Shown one piece after another: positions 33,051 to 41,348 of a stretch of DNA of 64,000 nucleotides. Positions within the stretch are counted from its first letter, which is position 1; each line of letters starts with the position of its first letter. The notes below the pieces were generated by a model. That model made no database searches. It saw only the letters and a list, made by a program, of their open reading frames with translations, and had not been told where the DNA came from. The stretch lies in the NCBI RefSeq assembly GCF_019249655.2, contig NZ_CP137557.1:120001-184000 (forward strand). Direction: 5' to 3'. A program made the translations under genes and the position numbers. The stretch is from Segatella copri. Its GTDB lineage: Bacteria > Bacteroidota > Bacteroidia > Bacteroidales > Bacteroidaceae.

Positions 33051-34628
33051 ATGAGATTTGCAGTTATTGCCGCAGGCGAGGGAAGCCGACTGGCACAGGA
33101 GGGCGTGGAACAGCCTAAACCATTGGTGCCATTGTGTGGCGAACCCATGATAGAGCGCCTTTTGCGCATCTTCGTAGATTGCGGTGCCACGGAAATTGTT
33201 GTGATTGTCAATGAATGGAGCACAGCGGTGCGCGAACATCTGGAGCAGATGCAGTTGCCAGTGCCTTTGCGCCTGGTGGTGAAGACCACTCCTAGTTCCA
33301 TGCACAGTCTGCATGCCCTCTCGCCTTATCTCAGGGGTGAGCGTTTCTGTCTCACCACCGTGGATACCATCTTCCGTGAGGAGGAGTTCAAAAAGTATAT
33401 CCGTTACTTTCAGAATGCGAAAGATATTGACGGATGTATGGCTGTTACACCATACGTGGACGATGAAAAACCGCTGTGGGTAGGCATTAACTCCCTTCGC
33501 ATCACGGGCTTCCACGATAAGCAGGAGGGCGATGACCATCTGATTTCGGGTGGCATCTATTGCCTGGGCGACAAGGCGCTGGATGTGCTCGACCATTGCA
33601 TGGAGCAGGGCATGAGCCGCATGCGCAACTTCCAGCGCCAGCTGGTGGTGGAGGGCTTGAAGCTGGAGGCTTATCCTATCAACAAGATTCTGGATGTTGA
33701 CCACAAGGAAGATATCGCCAAGGCTGAGTCCTTTATCCATCCGCTGGAGGGTAAGACCCTGGTGGGCGTGTGCCGTGGCAACGAGTTTTCTCCTAATTGC
33801 GTGGATAACGATGCTGCCATCATGAACGCTGTGAAAGAGCAGCTGGAGGCGCTGGGAGCGCAGGTGATGCTGATGTGTGAGAAGGAGTTCTGCCGCAAGG
33901 CAGCCGTGCTGGAGAGAGCCTACGGATGGCCTCGCTGCCGTGTGGCCGTGGGCGTGGACGGCTTCTTCTCGATGGCACGCAGCAAGCAGGCGTTGGATGT
34001 GCTGGGCAGAATTGAGGAAGAAGGTGTGTTGGTGGTGAACTCCAGTCTGGGCGTGAACCGCTGCATCCGCCGCATCATGACCGAGCGTTTCATCGCCGGA
34101 GGCATCGCTACTCCCGAGAGCCGCATCATCGGCAGAAACGGGGAGATGGTGAAGGATATCCACTATCCTTGCTGGCTGAAGCGTGGCGACGGCTGTGCGC
34201 AGCAGAAGGAGGATACCTGCTATGTGCAGAACGAGCAGGAGGCTGAGGCGCTGCTGAAGAATTTCTGGCTGCGCGGCATTACTTCGGTGGTGGTGAACGA
34301 GCATCTGAAGGGCGACCTCATCAAGTTCTATGGCGTATCGGGTACCGATTTCTTCTATTGGTTCTATCCTTCGAAATGCGGTCATCGTTCCAAGTTCGGT
34401 TTGGAGGTGATCAATGGTGATGCGCAGGGCATCGCCTTCGATGCCGATGCCTTGAAGGCTGAGGCTGACAAGGCTGCTGATATGCTAAGTGTGCCAGTAT
34501 ATGGCGGCGACTGCGTGGTAGGCGAGGATGGCAGCGTGAAGATTATCGACTTCAACGACTGGCCTAGCTTTGCGCCATGCCGTGATGAGGCTGCGTTCTA
34601 TATCGCCACAAAAATGATACAGGAATAA
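33051..34628 (+). CDS. Nucleotidyltransferase fused to ATP-grasp domain (predicted bifunctional headgroup kinase/cytidylyltransferase)
   Basis: 525 residues, two domains. Residues 1-235 are an NTP_transferase domain with AAGEGSRLAQEG, the PKPLVPL loop and the metal-binding TTVDTIF. Residues about 236-525 look like an ATP-grasp fold: a lysine-bearing strand CWLKRGDG, a hinge VVVNEHLKGDLIKFYGV, and a metal-site strand VKIIDFNDWPSF (Asp/Asn ligands), most like RimK or inositol-phosphate (ITPK) kinases. A kinase plus nucleotidyltransferase on one chain next to a CDP-alcohol phosphatidyltransferase suggests it phosphorylates a polyol or amino-alcohol and makes its CDP derivative. This is inference; ligase activity of the ATP-grasp half is the main alternative. 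Confidence 0.72.
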   Translation: MRFAVIAAGEGSRLAQEGVEQPKPLVPLCGEPMIERLLRIFVDCGATEIVVIVNEWSTAVREHLEQMQLPVPLRLVVKTTPSSMHSLHALSPYLRGERFCLTTVDTIFREEEFKKYIRYFQNAKDIDGCMAVTPYVDDEKPLWVGINSLRITGFHDKQEGDDHLISGGIYCLGDKALDVLDHCMEQGMSRMRNFQRQLVVEGLKLEAYPINKILDVDHKEDIAKAESFIHPLEGKTLVGVCRGNEFSPNCVDNDAAIMNAVKEQLEALGAQVMLMCEKEFCRKAAVLERAYGWPRCRVAVGVDGFFSMARSKQALDVLGRIEEEGVLVVNSSLGVNRCIRRIMTERFIAGGIATPESRIIGRNGEMVKDIHYPCWLKRGDGCAQQKEDTCYVQNEQEAEALLKNFWLRGITSVVVNEHLKGDLIKFYGVSGTDFFYWFYPSKCGHRSKFGLEVINGDAQGIAFDADALKAEADKAADMLSVPVYGGDCVVGEDGSVKIIDFNDWPSFAPCRDEAAFYIATKMIQE

Positions 34629-34663
34629 CAATAAAATAAAAAAGATAAAAGATACAGGAATAA
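34616..34663. repeat. Direct repeat GATACAGGAATAA at the end of the fusion gene
   Basis: The last codons of the fusion gene (GATACAGGAATAA, 34616-34628) are repeated 22 bp further on at 34651-34663, just before the next ATG. Confidence 0.8.
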
Positions 34664-34676
34664 AAAATATAAAAAG

Positions 34677-35591
34677 ATGAATCAGGAATTTAAGGCTTCT
34701 CTGAAATCAGCGGATACCGAGGAGCACATTGATATTTATTTCTATCGTCCCATTGGCTACCAGTGGGCACGATTCTTCCGCATACTTCACGTCACCCCAA
34801 ATGTGGTGACCATTCTTTCCATCTTCCTCGGCGTAGGAGCGGGCATCTGCTTCTATTTCGACGATTTGGCAATCAACATCTTGGGCATCTTCTTGCTCAT
34901 CTGGGCAAATGTTTATGACAGTTGTGACGGACAGTTGGCGCGTCTTACCAACCAGAAGAGTGCCCTGGGTAGAATCCTGGATGGTGCTGCTGGCGACTTC
35001 TGGTTTGTCAGCATCTACTTCGCCATCTCCTTCCGTCTGATGCCGGAATGGGGTTGGAAAATCTGGGCACTCTGCATCGTTGCCGGTTTCGGTTGCCATG
35101 CCATTCAGAGCCGTCTTGCCGACTACTACCGCCAGATTCACCTCTTCTTCCTGAAAGGCAAGGAAGGCAGCGAACTGGATGATGCCAGCAAGCAGGTGGA
35201 ACTGTGGAAGCAGATGAAATGGAAGAAGGAGCCTGTGCAGAAACTCTTCCAGTTCTTTTACAAGAACTATACCTTGGGTCAGGAGCGAGATACTCCTATC
35301 TTCCAGATATTCAAGAGAAATCTGCGCGAAAGATATCCGCAGCAGTTGCCTGAGCAGTTGCGTGCCGACTTCCGTGCAGGTAGTCTTCCATTGATGAAAT
35401 TTGCCAACGTTCTTACCTTCAACTGGCGCAGCATCACGCTGTTTGTATCCATATTGATAGGTGAGCCATGGCTCTATCCTGTTGTCGAGATTACCGTGTT
35501 CAGTCTGATTTTCTTCTATATGCGAGGAACCCACGAGCGCCTTTGTCTGAAGCTCAACCAGAAGGTTCTGAAGGGAGAGTATGAGGCATAA
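34677..35591 (+). CDS. CDP-alcohol phosphatidyltransferase family protein
   Basis: Membrane enzyme of the CDP-OH_P_transf family that joins a phosphoalcohol from a CDP-activated substrate to a lipid or sugar alcohol. Motif residues Asp81, Asp84-Gly85, Ala88-Arg89, Gly98 and Asp102 fit D(x2)DG(x2)AR(x8)G(x3)D, but the final Asp is at 107 instead of 106 (D-G-A-A-G-D, four residues between). Several membrane segments lie at about 35-80, 105-145 and 245-285, with a long soluble insert (about 150-230). It follows the kinase/nucleotidyltransferase fusion by 48 bp and precedes a flippase-like gene by 11 bp. Confidence 0.82.
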   Translation: MNQEFKASLKSADTEEHIDIYFYRPIGYQWARFFRILHVTPNVVTILSIFLGVGAGICFYFDDLAINILGIFLLIWANVYDSCDGQLARLTNQKSALGRILDGAAGDFWFVSIYFAISFRLMPEWGWKIWALCIVAGFGCHAIQSRLADYYRQIHLFFLKGKEGSELDDASKQVELWKQMKWKKEPVQKLFQFFYKNYTLGQERDTPIFQIFKRNLRERYPQQLPEQLRADFRAGSLPLMKFANVLTFNWRSITLFVSILIGEPWLYPVVEITVFSLIFFYMRGTHERLCLKLNQKVLKGEYEA

Positions 35592-35602
35592 AATCGTATC
35601 TT

Positions 35603-36649
35603 ATGAATAATAAATTCAGAAATATTTTTATGGCGTTCGGAATCATCGCCATTATCATCATGCTCTGCACGATGGATATGGACTATACCGATATCTGGCG
35701 CTATCTGAAGCAGGCGGGCATCTATTTCCCGCTGATTCTCGGTTTGTGGCTCGTGATCTATTGGGTGAACACCTGTTCCTGGTGGCTTATCATCAACGAC
35801 GAGGGCAGGGTGAAGGGGCTGTCGTTCTGGCGAGTGTATAAGCTCACCGTGAGCGGATTCGCCCTGAACTATACCACGCCTTGCGGACTGATGGGCGGCG
35901 AGCCTTACCGCATCATGGAGCTGAAGCCGTTTACCGGTGTGAGCAAGGCAACATCATCGGTGATTCTCTACGTGATGATGCACATCTTCTCGCATTTCTG
36001 GTTCTGGTTCTTGTCGGTATTTCTTTACATCGCCTTGTATCCGGTGGGTGTATCGATGGGCATTATGCTGGGCGTAATTGCCGCTTTCTGCATGCTTGCC
36101 ATCTATTTCTTCGTAAGAGGTTACAAGACGGGAATGGCGCAGAAAGGCATCCGTCTTCTTACCCATATTCCTTTTGTGAAGAACTGGGCAAGGAGATTTG
36201 AGCAGGAAAAACAGGATACCTTGGAGCAGATTGATTCGCAGATAGCCTTACTGCATGGTCAGCACAAGCGCACGTTCTATGCCTCTCTTTCCTTTGAGGT
36301 GATGGCAAGGGTGTTGCAGAGCTTGGAAATTTATCTGATTCTGAAGGCGTTTGCAGCAGATATCAGCATAGCAGACAGTATTCTGATTCTCGCCTTTTCT
36401 TCGCTCTTCAGTAACCTCATCTTCTTCTCTCCGATGCAGTTGGGCGCCCGAGAAGGCGGTCTTGCCTTGGCGGTGGATGGTCTGCATCTTACGGGAGCCC
36501 TGGGCGTATACACGGGTCTTATCACCCGCATCCGTGAGCTGGTATGGATAGCCATCGGCATCCTGCTCATCAAAGTAGGAAACAAGGACCTGAAGCAGAT
36601 TCAGGCGGAATACGAGGAAGAGCAGAAGCGCAAGCAGAAAACCAATTAA
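35603..36649 (+). CDS. LPG_synthase_TM (UPF0104)-type membrane protein, flippase-like
   Basis: 348-residue integral membrane protein with about eight segments, of the family of lysylphosphatidylglycerol synthase transmembrane domains (flippase-like). Typical features are FALNYTTPCGLMGGEPYRI near the middle of the first half and SPMQLGAREGGLALAV near 280. It has no attached aminoacyltransferase domain, so it probably moves or holds a lipid across the membrane. Tight gaps (11 bp) to the preceding CDP-alcohol transferase and following HAD gene indicate one operon. Confidence 0.82.
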   Translation: MNNKFRNIFMAFGIIAIIIMLCTMDMDYTDIWRYLKQAGIYFPLILGLWLVIYWVNTCSWWLIINDEGRVKGLSFWRVYKLTVSGFALNYTTPCGLMGGEPYRIMELKPFTGVSKATSSVILYVMMHIFSHFWFWFLSVFLYIALYPVGVSMGIMLGVIAAFCMLAIYFFVRGYKTGMAQKGIRLLTHIPFVKNWARRFEQEKQDTLEQIDSQIALLHGQHKRTFYASLSFEVMARVLQSLEIYLILKAFAADISIADSILILAFSSLFSNLIFFSPMQLGAREGGLALAVDGLHLTGALGVYTGLITRIRELVWIAIGILLIKVGNKDLKQIQAEYEEEQKRKQKTN

Positions 36650-36660
36650 TAAAGGAAAAA

Positions 36661-37506
36661 ATGAAGAAACTAGATATAAAAGGAATTATCTTTGACTATG
36701 GCGGTACGCTCGATACCAGGGGCGACCACTGGTCGGAAGTGCTGTGGCAGGGCTATGAGCACTTCGGCATCGGTGTGGCTGCTGATGAAGAGGTGGAGCC
36801 AGGAGTGAGTATCCACAAGCAGGCTTTCCGCGATGCCTATGTGTATGGCGAGAGAGCCTTGGCGGTGAACCCTATCGTGACTCCCGATTTCCATTTCGAG
36901 GATATTCTCAGAGAAAAACTGATTCTGGAATTGAATTTCCTGGCAGGAAAGGAGTTGCTGGAGACCGGAAAGGATGATGCTGAGAAACAGGCGAAGCTTG
37001 GAAATGATTCAGATGCATCTTCAGAAAGTCTTTTGCTCTCCCTTTCCGATTCAGAAATTCATCAGATATCGGTGGATATGGCACATTACATTAATGCCAA
37101 GACCTTGGATTTGTTGCAAGAGAACAAGCAGGTATTGGAGCATCTGAAGCAGGCGGGTTATCCGATGGTGCTCGTTTCCAATTTCTACGGCAATATCAAC
37201 CAGGTGTTGAAGGATGCGGAGATTGACGGGTATTTCAAGGATGTGATAGAATCCGCCGTGGTGGGCGTCCGCAAACCGAACCCGGCCATCTTCGCCCTGG
37301 GCGTGTGTGCCTTGGATTTGCCAGCCTCTCAGGTATTGGTGGTGGGCGATACCTACGGCAAGGATATCATCCCTGCCCACAAGCTGGGTTGCCATACCCT
37401 TTGGATCAAGGGATTGCAGTGGGAGGAGAAGCAGGTGGACGAATCCATCCCCGATGGAATCATCCGAAATCTATCAGAAATGGAGGAATTTCTGAAAATC
37501 TCATAA
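36661..37506 (+). CDS. HAD-superfamily phosphatase
   Basis: 281 residues from the Met at 36661. The ORF is open further upstream but starts inside the previous gene, and MKKLDIKGIIFDYGGTLD gives the classic N-terminus. Motif I is DYGGT (nucleophile Asp12; the usual second Asp is Gly), motif II VLVSNFYGN, motif III in VVGVRKPN, and motif IV VVGDTYGKD. An insertion of about 100 residues after motif I is a C1-type cap. It ends the cluster and might dephosphorylate a lipid or headgroup intermediate. Confidence 0.82.
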   Translation: MKKLDIKGIIFDYGGTLDTRGDHWSEVLWQGYEHFGIGVAADEEVEPGVSIHKQAFRDAYVYGERALAVNPIVTPDFHFEDILREKLILELNFLAGKELLETGKDDAEKQAKLGNDSDASSESLLLSLSDSEIHQISVDMAHYINAKTLDLLQENKQVLEHLKQAGYPMVLVSNFYGNINQVLKDAEIDGYFKDVIESAVVGVRKPNPAIFALGVCALDLPASQVLVVGDTYGKDIIPAHKLGCHTLWIKGLQWEEKQVDESIPDGIIRNLSEMEEFLKIS

Positions 37507-37555
37507 AAAACTGAAATATATAATCGGTTTTTCATCGAAATTCAGAGATTATTTA

Positions 37556-37563
37556 TAACTTTG
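37556..37563 (+). promoter_or_regulatory. -7 box (TAACTTTG) for DUF5686 gene
   Basis: TAACTTTGCAG, 61 bp before the ATG at 37624; it separates this gene from the preceding cluster. Confidence 0.65.
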
Positions 37564-37623
37564 CAGCCCGAAAACCAGTATGAATTAATAACGGGCTGAA
37601 AGCCCCTATATATAATTAAGGTA

Positions 37624-40176
37624 ATGAAAGGTATTAAAAAATTGTATTTCATGCTCATCCTCTTCATGGTTTCTACCCTGCAGATGATGGCGCAGCAGAA
37701 GATAACGGGAAGGGTCATCGATGATGATGGCTTTGCGGTGCCTTATGCAAGTGTGCAGTACAAGGGCCACAAGATCGGCGTGTCTAGTGATGGAGAAGGT
37801 AAGTTCACCATCGAGAAGCATCCTGCATGGGTGCTCACCGTGAGCGCGCTGAGCTACAAAACCCAGACCGTGAAGATTGACGAGAAGACCAACTTCATTG
37901 AGGTGAAACTCAAGGATGATACCCATAAACTGGGCGAAGTGGTCGTGAAATCGAAGAAAGGCAGATACAAGCGCAAGGATAATCCTGCCGTGGAACTCAT
38001 GCGCCGTGTCATCGCTGCCAAGAAGAAGAGCGACCTGAGCAACCATGATTATTATCAATATGATAAATATCAGAAAATCACCCTCGCCCTCAACGACCTG
38101 AGCAAGGAACAGCTGGAGAGCAAGTTCTTCAGCAAGCGACAGTATCTGCTCGACCAGGTGGAGACTTCGCCTTACAACGGCAAGCTCACCCTGCCTGTAA
38201 GCATCGACGAGACCGTTTCGCAGCACATCTACCGCAAGGATCCGAAGACTGAGAAGGATATCATCAAGGGTCAGCAGAGCAATGGTATCGGACAGGTGAT
38301 ACAGACCGGAGAAATCCTGAACACTGCCCTGAAGGAAGTGTTCACCGACGTGGATATCTACGACGACTATGTGCGCCTGCTGCAGTATCCGTTCCCATCA
38401 CCTATCGGCAAGACTGCCATCAGCTTCTACCATTATTATATAGAAGACACGGTGTATGTGGAGCGCGACCTGTGCTATCACCTGCAGTTTATCCCAGCCA
38501 ACAGTCAGGACTTTGGCTTCCGTGGCGAGCTCTATGTGCTTGCCGACAGCAGTCTGCACGTGAAGAAATGTAATCTCTATATGCCTCACAATTCCGACGT
38601 GAACTGGGTGAAGGATATGAAGATAGAGCAGGAATATACCAAGCTCGACAATGGCGAGTGGGTACTCACTAAGGACGATATGATAGCAGAGATGCACATG
38701 AACAAGCTGCTGCAGGACCTGCTGGTGGTGCGCAATACGCGACTCACCGACTATGCCTTCGACCCGCTGCCTAAGATGCTCTTCAAGGGTAAGGCAAAGG
38801 TAAGGCACGATATGGATGCCATGAACCGAGATGAGGCTTATTGGAACAAATACCGACAGGTGGACCTGACCAAGAGTGAATCGTCGATGGACAGCTTTAT
38901 CCATCGCATGGAGAACTCCAAGGGCTTTAAATATATCATCTTCGGCATCCGTGCGCTGATGGAGAACTATGTGGAGGTGGCTCATAAGAACCAGAAGGAC
39001 GACAAGCGAAGCATCTTCGACTTGGGTCCGGTGAATACCTTCATTTCCAATAACTTCGTGGATGGCTTGCGCCTGCGCCTTGCCGGACGTACGATGGCAG
39101 CCTTGAACCCTCATTTCTTCTGGGATGGTTACGGGGCATACGGTACGAAGAGTCATGAATGGTATTACGGTCACATTTTCACCTATTCGCTGAATAAGAA
39201 GAAGAACAGTCCGTTTGAGTTCCCGATGCGCAAGTTCACCTTCGAGGTGGGTCATGATATCACCTCGCCTTCGGATGATAACCTGCTGCACAACAAGGAC
39301 AACTTGTTTATGACCATCCGTGCCACCACGCAAGACCAGATGTATCTGTATCAGCGCCAGAAGCTGGGTTTCACCTACGAGACCGATTGGGGCTTCCGCT
39401 TCGACACGAGCATCAAGTGGCAGAGCAACCGCCCTGTGGGCCATCTTCATTATTTCAAGCTCGACGGCACGGAAGTGAAGAAGATCCGCACCACGGAGGC
39501 CACCGTGGGCATTGACTACAACCCGGGTGTCACCTATGTGAACACCAAGCAGCAGCGATTGCCTATCAACCTGGATAGTCCGGAACTGATGCTCTCGCAC
39601 ACCATGGGACTGGATGGCTTCATGGGCGGTCAGTATCAGAGCAACATCACCCGCCTGGGCATCTACAAGCGCCAGTGGCTGGGAAGCTTCGGCTATGTGG
39701 ATTTCAATATCGTGGGCAAGATGCAGTGGAACAAGGTGCCATTCACCATGCTCGTCCAGCCACCAGTCAACCTCTCTTACTTTGAGCAGGAGGCAACCAT
39801 CAGTATGATGAAAGACTGGGAATTCCTCAGCGACCGCCAGGTGTTCTGGTCGGTGGCCTGGGATATGAACGGCAAGCTCCTGAACCGCATTCCGCTGATC
39901 AAGAAGTTGAAGTGGCGTGAATACGTGGCAGTGAAGGGAGTCTGGGGACAGTTGACTGACAAGAACAATCCGGTGAAGAATCCTACGGATGACGTCATCT
40001 TCCAGTTCCCTAACAATTCCTATACCTTCGGCAATACGCCATATTGGGAATTTGTGGCAGGTGTGCACAACATCTTCAAGTTCTTTGGGATCGATTATGT
40101 GCGCCGCTTGAACTACTTAGACCACGCCAACGTGGATAAGTGGGGTATCCGCTTCGGATTCCTCATGACATTCTAA
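37624..40176 (+). CDS. DUF5686-family outer-membrane protein with carboxypeptidase-regulatory-like domain
   Basis: 850 residues with signal peptide (about 1-23, AQQ). Residues 24-105 form a CarboxypepD_reg-like beta domain (KITGRVIDDDGFAVPYASV), the same module found at the start of SusC-type transporters, here without a TonB plug. The rest fits DUF5686, a beta-rich region probably in or at the outer membrane, ending with an aromatic-rich WGIRFGFLMTF C-terminus. Function is unknown; outer-membrane location is inferred from the signal peptide and barrel-like alternation. Confidence 0.8.
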   Translation: MKGIKKLYFMLILFMVSTLQMMAQQKITGRVIDDDGFAVPYASVQYKGHKIGVSSDGEGKFTIEKHPAWVLTVSALSYKTQTVKIDEKTNFIEVKLKDDTHKLGEVVVKSKKGRYKRKDNPAVELMRRVIAAKKKSDLSNHDYYQYDKYQKITLALNDLSKEQLESKFFSKRQYLLDQVETSPYNGKLTLPVSIDETVSQHIYRKDPKTEKDIIKGQQSNGIGQVIQTGEILNTALKEVFTDVDIYDDYVRLLQYPFPSPIGKTAISFYHYYIEDTVYVERDLCYHLQFIPANSQDFGFRGELYVLADSSLHVKKCNLYMPHNSDVNWVKDMKIEQEYTKLDNGEWVLTKDDMIAEMHMNKLLQDLLVVRNTRLTDYAFDPLPKMLFKGKAKVRHDMDAMNRDEAYWNKYRQVDLTKSESSMDSFIHRMENSKGFKYIIFGIRALMENYVEVAHKNQKDDKRSIFDLGPVNTFISNNFVDGLRLRLAGRTMAALNPHFFWDGYGAYGTKSHEWYYGHIFTYSLNKKKNSPFEFPMRKFTFEVGHDITSPSDDNLLHNKDNLFMTIRATTQDQMYLYQRQKLGFTYETDWGFRFDTSIKWQSNRPVGHLHYFKLDGTEVKKIRTTEATVGIDYNPGVTYVNTKQQRLPINLDSPELMLSHTMGLDGFMGGQYQSNITRLGIYKRQWLGSFGYVDFNIVGKMQWNKVPFTMLVQPPVNLSYFEQEATISMMKDWEFLSDRQVFWSVAWDMNGKLLNRIPLIKKLKWREYVAVKGVWGQLTDKNNPVKNPTDDVIFQFPNNSYTFGNTPYWEFVAGVHNIFKFFGIDYVRRLNYLDHANVDKWGIRFGFLMTF

Positions 40177-40193
40177 AAAAAAGACGATGTTGA

Positions 40194-40214
40194 TACTTAG
40201 CGTTTTGCTAGGTA
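40194..40214. repeat. Short hairpin (TACTTAGC / GCTAGGTA)
   Basis: Eight base pairs including one G-T wobble, loop GTTTT, 17 bp after the DUF5686 stop. Its loop resembles those of the hairpins near 27.4 kb. Confidence 0.5.
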
Positions 40215-40227
40215 TCTAGAAACAGAT

Positions 40228-40265
40228 AAGTTTGCTGTGGCGTTTCTGCCATGGCAAACTTTTTA
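40228..40265 (+). terminator. Rho-independent terminator after DUF5686
   Basis: AAGTTTGC (40228-40235) pairs with GCAAACTT (40254-40261), and an inner TGGC/GCCA continues the stem; TTTTTAT follows. Confidence 0.75.
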
Positions 40266-40333
40266 TAAAAACAGGTCATATAATAAGAGATAGAAGAGAG
40301 TATAACAACATAAAAGAATAGGAGAATTGAATC

Positions 40334-40975
40334 ATGAAAATTCTGTTAGCAGACAAGCAGGACATCACGCGCGCCGGACTGACCTACGTGATAGAGAAAA
40401 TGGAAGGGTTTGAGACTAAGTACGTGGAAGACAAGACGGAGCTGATGCTCGCCTTGAAAGAGAACGAGAATACGGTAGTGATATTAGACTACACGCTCTT
40501 CGACATCAATGATGCCGCCGAGCTCCTCATCCTCAACCAGCGTTTTCCCTATACCCGATGGCTTTTGTTCAGTGAAGATTTGAGTACCGACTTCGTGAAG
40601 GTGCTCATTGCCAGCAGCAGCATGTTTAGTGTTCTTCTTAAGGAGAGTCCGATGATGGAGATTAAGGAGGCCATCCGTTTCTGCGTGGCAAGCAACCGCT
40701 TTGTCTGCCAGCGCATGATGGAGGTTCTGTTGGCGCCCGTGCAGCAGGAGCCGGAAGAGAAGGTGAACCTTACCAAGACCGAGACCGAAATCCTGAAGGA
40801 CATCGCCCTTGGAATGACCACCAAGGAAATAGCCGAAAAGCGATTCTCCAGTTTCCATACCGTGAACACCCACCGCAAGAATATCTTTCGAAAGCTGGGC
40901 GTGAACAATGTGCATGAAGCAACCAAGTATGCACTCAGAGCTGGCCTGGTAGATTCGGCAGAGTATTATATCTAA
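40334..40975 (+). CDS. Orphan NarL/LuxR-type response regulator
   Basis: 213 residues. The receiver-like domain (1-120) keeps an acidic start (LADKQD) and the phospho-acceptor Asp in VVILDYTLFD, but lacks a typical pocket and is divergent in its second half. The C-terminal LuxR HTH (about 148-205) is intact: LTKTETEILKDIALGMTTKEIA and TVNTHRKNIFRKLG. No sensor kinase gene is adjacent, so the partner is unknown. Confidence 0.85.
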   Translation: MKILLADKQDITRAGLTYVIEKMEGFETKYVEDKTELMLALKENENTVVILDYTLFDINDAAELLILNQRFPYTRWLLFSEDLSTDFVKVLIASSSMFSVLLKESPMMEIKEAIRFCVASNRFVCQRMMEVLLAPVQQEPEEKVNLTKTETEILKDIALGMTTKEIAEKRFSSFHTVNTHRKNIFRKLGVNNVHEATKYALRAGLVDSAEYYI

Positions 40976-41032
40976 AGAAGATTTAGTATTGTGTCTAAAG
41001 TAAATTCAATATAAGTATGATATATAAAAAAT

Positions 41033-41070
41033 AGCTTCAGATTGTCCTCCCGACATTCTGAAGCTTTTTG
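41033..41070. terminator. Bidirectional hairpin terminator
   Basis: AGCTTCAGA (41033-41041) pairs with TCTGAAGCT (41057-41065), followed by TTTTTG on plus. The minus side has an A6-derived U-run as well. Confidence 0.8.
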
Positions 41071-41165
41071 TTTCTAACTAACTTATTATCAACTATTCAT
41101 TACTTTCGGCTGCAAAATTACAAGTTTTTATTGAAAAAATGATGTTTTTCCATGAAAAAACACAC

Positions 41166-41177
41166 GTAAACGTTTGC
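41166..41177. promoter_or_regulatory. LacI-type operator palindrome overlapping the lacI -33 region
   Basis: GTAAACGTTTGC has the central CG and AAACGTTT symmetry of LacI-family operators. It overlaps the TTTG -33 element at 41173-41176, so autorepression by the LacI-type protein is likely. The same 13-mer (with the next A) occurs at 53327. Confidence 0.6.
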
Positions 41178-41195
41178 AATTTCGGATAAAATCAC

Positions 41196-41203
41196 TATCT
41201 TTG
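41196..41203 (+). promoter_or_regulatory. Promoter of lacI-family gene (TTTG-N19-TATCTTTG)
   Basis: Both elements have consensus sequence and spacing: TTTG 41173-41176, 19 bp, TATCTTTGC 41196-41204. The leader to 41349 is long, about 140 nt. Confidence 0.8.
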
Positions 41204-41348
41204 CATAAGATAAGCTGCACTCGGCAATTTGAAAGCAAGCTTTCATTGCGCTCGTTGGCATTATCTTTGCATTGTGTCTTATCAAGAGATGCATAAATAG
41301 ATGGTTAACTTATAGAAAAATGATACACTAGTATCGAGAACGAGATTC

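Larger units (their letters stand above)
40976..41348. other. Intergenic region with terminator, LacI operator and promoters
   Basis: 373 bp between the response regulator and lacI genes. It holds a hairpin terminator (41033-41070), a minus-strand -7 box (41113-41120) and the lacI promoter with a palindromic operator (41166-41203). No coding capacity is evident. Confidence 0.7.

Noticed and set aside
31749..34385. Minus-strand open frames opposite the GNAT-like and fusion genes (31749-32927, 33012-34385)
   Set aside because: Antisense to well-formed plus-strand genes; His/Leu/Gln-rich translation without any motif.
36544..36660. N-terminal extension of the HAD phosphatase gene
   Set aside because: It overlaps the end of the preceding membrane-protein gene out of frame, and the Met at 36661 directly precedes the family's N-terminal motif.
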